Assembly: GCF_002201515.1 (NCBI RefSeq)
Contig: NZ_CP021421.1
Span: 2,666,001-2,730,000 of the forward strand
DNA length: 64,000 nucleotides
Origin: Muribaculum intestinale
GTDB lineage: Bacteria > Bacteroidota > Bacteroidia > Bacteroidales > Muribaculaceae
Direction: 5' to 3'
In this document: piece after piece, positions 52,522-59,259 of the stretch
Position numbering within the stretch: the stretch's first letter is position 1
How the letters are laid out: each line of letters starts with the position of its first letter
The notes under the pieces: model-generated
The model's input: the letters and a program-made list of their open reading frames with translations, nothing else
Databases searched by the model: none
Told to the model about the DNA's origin: nothing
Made by a program: the position numbers and the translations under genes

Positions 52522-53706
52522 ATGATAGAAAGAAAATATATACTGCGTATGGCTGTAATAGCTATGATAGGGTGGTCTATTGTTTTTGGTGGTGATAATG
52601 AGCTACTGGCAAAGAAGCCGTTGCAGAAACGTGGTGAATATGAGTTTACATTTGATATGCCTAAATATGTCGAGGATTTAAAGAAGGAACTTACTTATCC
52701 TATGGCATGGGGAAACTCTGATGAAAAAGATTTTGAAAGTTGGCGCATGATGGCTCGGGAGAAGGTCTTGGAATGCATGATGACGCCACCTAAAAGAGCT
52801 TCGGCAGAAGTGGAAATTGTCGCTACGGAGCGTAGGGAGGGATATGAGGCCCGCAAAATACGTTTTAATGTCAATGCATATTCACGCATTACAGCATATC
52901 TCCTTGTCCCTGACGGAGATGGGCCTCATCCGGCTGTGAATTTGCTTCATGACCATGGCGGACATCTGTTTATCGGCAAGGAGAAAATGATCAGGCCTTT
53001 TGGTGAAGATTCGGTAGTTGTGGCCGATGCCGACGAGTGGGCCGACCGGCTTTATGGTGGGCAGTACTTCGGTGATTTTCTCGCCCGCAATGGTTATGTG
53101 GTATTCTCGGCCGACGCTCCTATGTGGGGTGACCGTGGGCGCGAAGAGGGCGTTGATCGGTCGAAGTATGATATTATTGCAGGGAATATGATGATGCTCG
53201 GACGCAGCCTGAGTGCGTTTATGACCTACGACGACATAGCATGTACGGATTTGCTTGCGACGTTTCCTGAGGTCGATTCGGAGCGTATAGGTTGTGCAGG
53301 ATGTTCGATGGGAGGCTATCGCAGCTGGATGCTTTCAGCATTGAGCGACCGCATAAAAGCCGGTGCGTCGGTGAGCTGGATGGTGACTACTGATGTGCAG
53401 ATGTCGGTCAAGGATCGAAAGCGAGAGTATGGCGGATTTGCCAACTGTATCCCCGGGTTAAGGCAGTATCTTGATTATCCTCATATTGCTTCGATAGCGT
53501 GTCCGCGGGCCATGCTTTTTATCAATGGACGTCAGGACCATCTATTCCCGATTGACGGTGTCGAGGATGCTTATTCCGAGATGCACAAAGTGTGGGACAG
53601 CCAGAATGCAGGACACCGCCTTACCACTGAACTATGGGATATCCCTCATTCGTGCGGTAAGGCGGTGCAGAGTCGTCTGTTGGAGTTCTTTAACTCTAAT
53701 CTGTAA
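52522..53706 (+). CDS. Exported alpha/beta hydrolase (acetyl-xylan-esterase/dienelactone-hydrolase type)
   Basis: A 394-residue protein with an N-terminal hydrophobic export segment (about residues 8-30). The alpha/beta-hydrolase core has ITAYLLVPDGDGPHPAVNLL and LLHDHGGH, the nucleophile elbow GCAGCSMGGYRSWM, the acid in FINGRQDHLFP and the His in IPHSCGKAV. Bacteroidales enzymes of this kind are often carbohydrate esterases, but the substrate is not shown. It stands alone with its own promoter; a short repeat element lies 17 bases behind the stop. Confidence 0.8.
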   Translation: MIERKYILRMAVIAMIGWSIVFGGDNELLAKKPLQKRGEYEFTFDMPKYVEDLKKELTYPMAWGNSDEKDFESWRMMAREKVLECMMTPPKRASAEVEIVATERREGYEARKIRFNVNAYSRITAYLLVPDGDGPHPAVNLLHDHGGHLFIGKEKMIRPFGEDSVVVADADEWADRLYGGQYFGDFLARNGYVVFSADAPMWGDRGREEGVDRSKYDIIAGNMMMLGRSLSAFMTYDDIACTDLLATFPEVDSERIGCAGCSMGGYRSWMLSALSDRIKAGASVSWMVTTDVQMSVKDRKREYGGFANCIPGLRQYLDYPHIASIACPRAMLFINGRQDHLFPIDGVEDAYSEMHKVWDSQNAGHRLTTELWDIPHSCGKAVQSRLLEFFNSNL

Positions 53707-53722
53707 GGGGCGACAATCTCTT

Positions 53723-53885
53723 AGAAACTGTTTGAATTTATATGATACCGATTTTGAGAAGGATTGTCAGATGGATTTTTGCTTGTGATGAGGGTGTGTA
53801 GCCGTAGCTACATGACCGGAGAATAAGCGAAAAGATTCCGACAAGTCTCTCAAAAGCAAAGTAATATGAGATTTAAACAGCTTCT
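53723..53885 (+). repeat. Short (163-bp) relative of the MITE-like element, copy C
   Basis: The left end AGAAACTGTTTGAATTTATA... aligns without gaps with the 28-bp end of copies A and B (19 of 28 bases, including the final TACCG), and the right end is its imperfect complement (TTTAAACAGCTTCT). The core GCTTGTGATGAGGG (53781-53794) is identical to that of A and B, but the following hairpin reads TGTAGC-CGTA-GCTACA instead of GTTATGG-GGCT-CCATAAC. An outer stem TTTTTGCTT / AAGCGAAAA closes it. The right end touches the stop codon of the SIMPL gene. The long second half of A and B is missing. Confidence 0.7.
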
Positions 53886-54592
53886 TAATCCTCAAGATAG
53901 AATACAATGGTGGATACTACACGTACTTTTTTGAGGTAGGGAGTATAGGGGTCGCGGTCAGATATGTCAAACTGCCCTTGTGAGGCTGTCTTGATTTTGC
54001 CGAGCCGGCTCTTTGAGTCTGCCGCGAATTTATCGGCAGCTTCTCTGGCATTGGCTGTAGCCTCTGCTATCATACCGGGTTTGATGTCGTTAAGAGCTGT
54101 ATATTCATAGATTGTACGGTATTCATAGTCACCGGCTGTTATGGCAATGCCCTGCTTAAGCAGTTCGGTCTGACGTGAAATGAGTTTGTTGACTTTTTCA
54201 ACGTTGGGAGATGTAACAACAACTACAGATGTTACATTGTAGCGGAACGGCCGGTCGTTGGAACCGTATCGTTCGGCCTGGAGGTCCAGAATCTGGGGCG
54301 GTTGTACAAGTATTTCGTCGGCTGAGATGCCGTTGTCAGTCAGAAATTTGCTGATTTTGGCTGTGTTTGAAGTAATCTTATCGTATATTGAAGTAAGATC
54401 GTTGCCCACCTCTTTGCACACTATAGGCCATGTGACCTTGTTGGCCATAACTTCTTTTTCGGCAAGGCCACGTACGGCTACCACTCGGTCGCGATAGGCG
54501 AAATTGTCGATGCCACTTTTGATAAACACTCCGAGGAAAAGGATGCCGGCTGCAATCAATAGTGCGGGCAGAATTCGTGTCAGAATTTTCAT
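53885..54592 (-). CDS. SIMPL domain (DUF541) protein
   Basis: A 235-residue protein with an N-terminal membrane anchor or signal (about residues 7-27, LPALLIAAGILFLGVFIKSG) and a SIMPL domain: VVAVRGLAEKEVMANKVTWP and KTASQGQFDISDRDPYTPYL, with TSVVVVTSPNVEKVNKLI in between. The family is periplasmic or outer-membrane and named after a mouse signalling protein; its bacterial role is unclear. Convergent with the esterase gene; copy C lies between them. Confidence 0.88.
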   Translation of the reverse strand: MKILTRILPALLIAAGILFLGVFIKSGIDNFAYRDRVVAVRGLAEKEVMANKVTWPIVCKEVGNDLTSIYDKITSNTAKISKFLTDNGISADEILVQPPQILDLQAERYGSNDRPFRYNVTSVVVVTSPNVEKVNKLISRQTELLKQGIAITAGDYEYRTIYEYTALNDIKPGMIAEATANAREAADKFAADSKSRLGKIKTASQGQFDISDRDPYTPYLKKVRVVSTIVFYLED

Positions 54593-54734
54593 TTGTTTAG
54601 AATGTTTTAGTTGTGAATATATCGTTTTGTTTACTTTATTTAATATGACAAATGGGCTGTGCTAAAGTTTATATTGAGTTTTATAACAAAAGTTAATTTC
54701 AGGTTCGCATATTTGTTATGAAAAAAACTCTTAT

Positions 54735-54802
54735 ACCGTCAGCATCAAAAAGTTTTTTGCTATAAAATCAGTCTTATCTTAAACTAAGATTATACTGACG
54801 GT
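54735..54802. repeat. Inverted repeat upstream of a lipoprotein gene
   Basis: ACCGTCAG (54735-54742) and CTGACGGT (54795-54802) are perfect partners 52 bases apart, with a partial ATCTTAA / TAAGAT symmetry inside. It lies 34 bases before the lipoprotein ATG at 54836. A regulator site or leader fold is possible. Confidence 0.45.
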
Positions 54803-54835
54803 GTTTCATCTGTAAAATTAAGAAATTCTTTAAAG

Positions 54836-55210
54836 ATGAAAAAATTATTTTTGCTGCTGGTAATGGCTATGGGGTTGATTGTGACTTCATGCGGTTCGGA
54901 TGTAAAGCAGATTCTTGAAAAGCCGGCGCAGGAAGTTGGCACAGAAGATGTAAGCAAGCTAATCGCTTGTATTGAGGAAATAAATGTGCCTGCTCAGGAA
55001 CATATAAAAGCCCAGGCCTGGTCATCTCTTGTCGATTTTGTCGAGAGCAATCAGGAGAAGTTCGATTTGGCGGCTGAATGCTATGCCAAGCTGAATACAC
55101 TTGGCCCGGAGCAACTGGTCGATACTTCAGCCCATGAGGCCATGCAGCAGTTTGCGACTCTCGTATCTGTGCTTGCCGCTCATCAGATGCTTTCGGCGTC
55201 GGCTTTTTGA
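54836..55210 (+). CDS. Small lipoprotein
   Basis: A 124-residue protein beginning MKKLFLLLVMAMGLIVTSCG, a clear lipoprotein signal (lipobox VTSC). The mature part is helical (LEKPAQEVGTEDVSKLIACI, AQAWSSLVDFVESNQEKFDL) with one more Cys pair of residues spread out, and no recognised domain. It stands alone between SIMPL and rfbC. Confidence 0.72.
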   Translation: MKKLFLLLVMAMGLIVTSCGSDVKQILEKPAQEVGTEDVSKLIACIEEINVPAQEHIKAQAWSSLVDFVESNQEKFDLAAECYAKLNTLGPEQLVDTSAHEAMQQFATLVSVLAAHQMLSASAF

Positions 55211-55230
55211 TTGCAAATAGGTCGGTGTCT

Positions 55231-55261
55231 TTTGAAATGTATGCAGTGATGCTTATCTTTG
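55231..55261 (+). promoter_or_regulatory. Promoter of rfbC
   Basis: TTTG (55231-55234), 19 bases of spacer and TATCTTTG (55254-55261) fit the Bacteroidota consensus exactly; the leader is about 45 bases. Confidence 0.72.
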
Positions 55262-55310
55262 TGGGTGAAAATCAAAAAGCATACATTTATCATTAAACGA
55301 GCTCTGAATC

Positions 55311-55859
55311 ATGGAATTTATCAAGACGCCCATCGATGGAGTGGTCATAATAGAACCGCGGATATTTAAAGATGCCCGTGGATATTTCTTCGAAAGTTTC
55401 TCCCGCCGCGAATTTGAAAATGCTGTAGGTCCGGTTGATTTCGTTCAGGACAATGAGTCCATGTCTATGCGCGGAGTGATGCGAGGGCTTCATTTCCAGC
55501 GGCCACCGTTTACTCAGGCAAAACTTGTGAGATGTGTGGTAGGCTCTGTGCTTGATGTCGCTGTAGATCTACGGAAAGGGTCTGCGACCTACGGAAAGCA
55601 TGTGGCAGTGGAACTTACCGCAGACAATCACCGTCAGCTCTTTGTCCCGCGCGGCTTTGCACATGGCTTTGCCGTGTTGTCGGATGTAGCGATATTTCAA
55701 TACAAGTGTGACAATTATTATGCCCCTCAGGCCGATGGCGGGATTTCAATTGCAGACGATTCGCTGGGCATAAACTGGCGGATAGACCCTTCGCAGGCCA
55801 TTTTGTCTGAAAAAGATATGCATCATCCGTTGCTATGCGATTTTGACTCCCCATTCTGA
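55311..55859 (+). CDS. rfbC: dTDP-4-dehydrorhamnose 3,5-epimerase
   Basis: The 182-residue cupin enzyme of dTDP-L-rhamnose synthesis. Signatures are FKDARGYFFESFSRREFENA, FVQDNESMSMRGVMRGLHFQ with the catalytic His, VAVELTADNHRQLFVPRGFAH, and the Tyr-containing YKCDNYYAPQADGG. Length fits. Together with rfbD at 35205 it shows that rhamnose synthesis genes are dispersed in this genome. Confidence 0.95.
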   Translation: MEFIKTPIDGVVIIEPRIFKDARGYFFESFSRREFENAVGPVDFVQDNESMSMRGVMRGLHFQRPPFTQAKLVRCVVGSVLDVAVDLRKGSATYGKHVAVELTADNHRQLFVPRGFAHGFAVLSDVAIFQYKCDNYYAPQADGGISIADDSLGINWRIDPSQAILSEKDMHHPLLCDFDSPF

Positions 55860-55879
55860 TTGGCTAAAGGATATATAAA

Positions 55880-55925
55880 AGATACTGATGCAAATGGAAA
55901 AAACATCTGCATCAGTATCTTTTTT
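55880..55925 (+). terminator. Terminator of rfbC, also facing ahpF
   Basis: AGATACTGATGCA (55880-55892) pairs perfectly with TGCATCAGTATCT (55908-55920), followed by TTTTT. On the other strand TTTTATAT follows, so it serves both convergent genes. Confidence 0.92.
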
Positions 55926-55937
55926 CGATGTATAACA

Positions 55938-57497
55938 TTATCCAAGCATACCGCGCATGGAGTCTTCGAATACAGATAGCGCGGCTTTGGCGCCTTCGCC
56001 CATGGCGACAACAATCTGTTTGTATGGCACGGTTGTAACATCTCCTGCGGCATAGACGCCATTGACAGAAGTCCTGCACCGCTCATCCACGATGATTTCG
56101 CCGGATCTGGTAATTGCAATACTGTCTTTAAACAGAGAGCTGTTTGGCACGAGCCCGATCTGAACGAATACTCCCGACACCGGATATACTGTCTCTGCAC
56201 CGGATACTCTGTCTTTGACTTTTATTCCGGATACGTTCTTTCCATCACCGATTATTTCGGTCACTTGTGATGATACATGGATATCAATATTGTTCATATC
56301 GGCAGACTTGCTCTGGAGTACTCCGTCGGCTTTCAATGTGTCAAGAAACTCGAATACATCTACATGCGGACACATCGCGGCAAGATCTATGGCGGCTTCT
56401 ATGCCGGAGTTGCCACCTCCGATAACAGCCACACGCTTGCCTGCATAGAATGGACCGTCGCAGTGGGTACAGAATGCCACCCCGTGTCCGATATGTTCCG
56501 ATTCGCCGGGGATTGACAATTTTCTCCATCCTGCTCCTGTGGCGATAATCAAGGCTTTCCCTTTGAAAGTCTCATTTCCGCAAACAAGAGTCTTCTCGCT
56601 CCCGGTCACGTCAGCCGAGTCGACATTGCGGTCTTCAAATATATCAATGGCGTATTGCGAGAGATGAGTCTTGAGGTCGGCGGCAAGCTGTGGGCCGGTT
56701 GTCTTCGGAACTGAGATGAGGTTCTCGATATCCATGGTCTCGCGTACCTGTCCGCCAACGCTTTTGGCGATTACTGCGGTATTGAATCCTTTCCTTGCAC
56801 AATAGACTGCCGCCGCAGCGCCGGCCGGACCTCCTCCAAGTATGATTACATCATATTCACGTGTAACAGGTTGCAATGCGGTGTTGTCGGAGAAACCGTA
56901 TACAGATTCGAGCTTTTCAAGCAGGTCTCCAAGCGAAGAGCGTCCTACGCTGAATGGCTTGCCGTCGGCGTATACACTTGGTACTGACTGGATGTTAAGT
57001 GGCTGTACGAGTTCCGGTACTACAGCTCCGTCTATTACTGTATTCTGAACGCTTGGATTCAGTATGGCAATGATATTCAATGCTTGGGCTACATCCGGAC
57101 AGTTGGTGCACGTGAGGGAGACAAATGTCTGTAAGTCAATCGGGCCTTTCAGAACTTTAATACGGGAGGCAAGTGTCTCATCCGGGAGGTTTTTGCCCTG
57201 ACCGTCGGAATTCAGTATCGCAAGCAACAGTGTGGTGAATTCGTGGCCATTCGGAATTCCACAGAACTTCACGCCTGTCGGTTGTCCGTTTTTTACAATC
57301 TCAAATGTTGGCGCTTCGGCTTTGTCGTTTGACTCAACAACGGAGAGATGCGGGGATGTAGAGGCTACATCGTCAAGAAATGATTTCATCTCTGATGACT
57401 GAGCCGCATTGTCTGATTGCTGTAGTAGGAAAACGATATCTGATTTCAGATTTCCAAATATCGATTTCAGTTGTTCGATAATATCTTTGTCAAGCAT
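55938..57497 (-). CDS. ahpF: Alkyl hydroperoxide reductase subunit F
   Basis: A 519-residue flavoprotein that passes electrons from NADH to AhpC. The ATG at 57497 (MLDKDIIEQLKSIFGNLKSD) is the family start; the 57 codons upstream lie in MITE-like copy B. The N-terminal double thioredoxin fold has the CxxC in SLTCTNCPDVAQ. The FAD part has VIILGGGPAGAAAAVYCARK, the thioredoxin-reductase CxxC in FCTHCDGPFYAG, and VAVIGGGNSGIEAAIDLA. ahpC lies upstream, separated by a terminator and the repeat copy, so a separate promoter is probable. Confidence 0.95.
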   Translation of the reverse strand: MLDKDIIEQLKSIFGNLKSDIVFLLQQSDNAAQSSEMKSFLDDVASTSPHLSVVESNDKAEAPTFEIVKNGQPTGVKFCGIPNGHEFTTLLLAILNSDGQGKNLPDETLASRIKVLKGPIDLQTFVSLTCTNCPDVAQALNIIAILNPSVQNTVIDGAVVPELVQPLNIQSVPSVYADGKPFSVGRSSLGDLLEKLESVYGFSDNTALQPVTREYDVIILGGGPAGAAAAVYCARKGFNTAVIAKSVGGQVRETMDIENLISVPKTTGPQLAADLKTHLSQYAIDIFEDRNVDSADVTGSEKTLVCGNETFKGKALIIATGAGWRKLSIPGESEHIGHGVAFCTHCDGPFYAGKRVAVIGGGNSGIEAAIDLAAMCPHVDVFEFLDTLKADGVLQSKSADMNNIDIHVSSQVTEIIGDGKNVSGIKVKDRVSGAETVYPVSGVFVQIGLVPNSSLFKDSIAITRSGEIIVDERCRTSVNGVYAAGDVTTVPYKQIVVAMGEGAKAALSVFEDSMRGMLG

Positions 57498-57511
57498 AAT
57501 ATCAATTATTA

Positions 57512-57862
57512 AGAGCTTGTTTAATAATAAATGTTGCCGCCAGGGTCGTATAGCTTGAGTCGATTTTCGACATGTGTCGAAGGATTGTACTTTATGTACA
57601 TGACTGAGAAACAGGGCGAAAAGCGGCCAAGATATACGAGACAAAAGATAACTTAATAACCTATACAATCTCTTGCCTGCTTGTAAGATAAATGCAAAAA
57701 TATATCAACGATATGAAACAAATTACCTCCCTTCGGTCATTCGCCGGCATCTTTCCGCCCGTTCTTCGGTCGTTATGGAACCCCATAACTCCCTCATCAC
57801 AAGCGAAAACCTGCTCGCCGACTGACCGCCCTGACGGTAACATTTATTATTAAACAAGCTCT
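57512..57862 (-). repeat. 351-bp MITE-like element, copy B, between ahpC and ahpF
   Basis: The same length as copy A (10040-10390), in opposite orientation. Its ends are the same 28-bp inverted repeats (57512-57539 and 57835-57862) with one mismatch (GTTGCCG for GTTACCG). The core hairpin is GTTATGG-AACC-CCATAAC on the plus strand (57772-57789). The TATTTTTG element (minus strand, 57702-57695) points toward ahpF, whose ATG lies about 190 bases further. The right end of the element touches the T-run of the ahpC terminator; the left end is 15 bases before ahpF. Confidence 0.86.
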
Positions 57863-57895
57863 AAAAATCCCGGCTAAATTTTATTAACCGGGATT
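57863..57895 (-). terminator. Terminator of ahpC
   Basis: On the minus strand AATCCCGG (57895-57888) pairs with CCGGGATT (57873-57866), followed by TTTTTAGAGC, where the repeat element begins. It would separate ahpC from ahpF transcription. Confidence 0.8.
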
Positions 57896-57909
57896 GCTTA
57901 GGGTTATTT

Positions 57910-58476
57910 TTAGATTTTGCCTACCAGGTCGATATTCGGTTTAAGTGTCGCCTGTCCCTGTTTCCATTTGGCCGGGCATACCTCGCCATCGTGTGTGGCA
58001 ACAAACTGTGCGGCCTCCACACGTCTGAGCAGTTCTTCTGCGTTACGCCCGATGCTGTTGTCCTGTATTTCTACGAGTTTAATCATGCCTTCGGGGTTGC
58101 TTACAAATGTGCCTCGATATGCCATCCCGTCCTCCTCAATCATCACTCCGAACGCGCGGCTAAGAATGCCGGTGGGGTCGGCAAGCATAGGATATTGGAT
58201 TTTTTTAATACTGTCGGAGGCGTCATGCCATGCTTTATGTACGAAATGAGAGTCGGTACTTACAGAGTAGACTTCTACGCCCAATTCTTTAAACTTGTCG
58301 TATTTCTCGGCCATATCCTCCAGCTCGGTAGGGCATACAAATGTAAAGTCGGCCGGATAGAAGAAGAATACTGCCCATTTGCCGAGCACATCCTTGTCTG
58401 TGATAGTTTTGAACTCTCCGTTGTGATATGCCTGAACTTTGAATTCAGGGATATGAGTGTTGATAATTGATTCCAT
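57910..58476 (-). CDS. ahpC: Alkyl hydroperoxide reductase subunit C
   Basis: The 188-residue typical 2-Cys peroxiredoxin that reduces peroxides. The peroxidatic Cys lies in YPADFTFVCPTELEDMAEKY and the resolving Cys in GEVCPAKWKQGQ. Length fits. It is recharged by AhpF, encoded downstream behind a terminator and a repeat element. No OxyR gene is in the window. Confidence 0.97.
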   Translation of the reverse strand: MESIINTHIPEFKVQAYHNGEFKTITDKDVLGKWAVFFFYPADFTFVCPTELEDMAEKYDKFKELGVEVYSVSTDSHFVHKAWHDASDSIKKIQYPMLADPTGILSRAFGVMIEEDGMAYRGTFVSNPEGMIKLVEIQDNSIGRNAEELLRRVEAAQFVATHDGEVCPAKWKQGQATLKPNIDLVGKI

Positions 58477-58787
58477 AAAATGTCAGGTTGTTAATGTAAT
58501 TATTAATTTGATTCGCTTGATAAACGTGCGTTTTGCCCGGCATGTTCATGTCTTATGGAATGATTAAGATTAATTAAAGGCGGGTTTAACAGATGTCAAA
58601 TAAGATATATTGCGGTCTGACTGTAATGGAACTGTATGCCAAATGTATAAGGGTATATTATATGGATGGTTGAAAAAAATTTGGTTAAATTATGGGGATG
58701 ATTACAGACGTCGCCCTTCCCGAATTATTCGGGAAGGGCGACCGGTACATTAATTATGATGTTGATTCAATCTATTGTGCGGTTGAA
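58477..58787. other. ahpC upstream region with a ridA-side hairpin
   Basis: No gene. A perfect 12-bp hairpin CGCCCTTCCCGA (58712-58723) / TCGGGAAGGGCG (58729-58740) lies 48 bases behind the ridA stop and is probably its terminator, although no T-run follows. A clear TAnnTTTG element for ahpC was not seen; ahpC is likely under a peroxide regulator, which is inference. Confidence 0.55.
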
Positions 58788-59162
58788 TCAACGGATAGCA
58801 AGCACTTCGATTTCAACAAGTACATTTTTAGGCAGTGTTTTTACCGCGACTGCTGAGCGGGCCGGATAGGGAGCTGTAAAGGCTTCGGCATATACTTCAT
58901 TCATAGCGGCGAAGTCGCCCATGTCGGCAAGAAACACGGTAGTCTTGACGACATCGGATAGAGTCAGGCCGGCAGCCTCAAGGATGGCAGAGACGTTGGC
59001 GAGCGACTGTCGTGTCTGTGCGGTAATCCCTTCGGGAATTTCTCCTGTGGCCGGATTGATGGGAATCTGTCCGGACGCGAATATCATGTTGCCTTTCTCG
59101 ATAGCCTGGCTGTAGGGGCCGATGGCTCCCGGTGCTGATGTTGTAGAGATGACTTTTTTCAT
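58788..59162 (-). CDS. ridA: RidA family reactive-imine deaminase
   Basis: A 124-residue protein that hydrolyses reactive enamine/imine intermediates from PLP enzymes. The family blocks are [38 protein letters not shown], and [20 protein letters not shown] with the catalytic Arg. Length fits exactly. Adjacent to the ribonucleotide reductase gene but 97 bases away. Confidence 0.93.
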   Translation of the reverse strand: MKKVISTTSAPGAIGPYSQAIEKGNMIFASGQIPINPATGEIPEGITAQTRQSLANVSAILEAAGLTLSDVVKTTVFLADMGDFAAMNEVYAEAFTAPYPARSAVAVKTLPKNVLVEIEVLAIR

Positions 59163-59259
59163 ATTGTTGAATTTTAGCGCATGTTAAAAGAAGTTTGAAG
59201 AACTCTTTTAACATGCATCAGTTTTAAAACATGCTCTTAATGGTGTTGATGAGCGGGTG

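Noticed and set aside
57498..57668. 57-codon N-terminal extension of ahpF
   Set aside because: It lies almost wholly inside the repeat element, and the protein from the ATG at 57497 matches the normal AhpF start.
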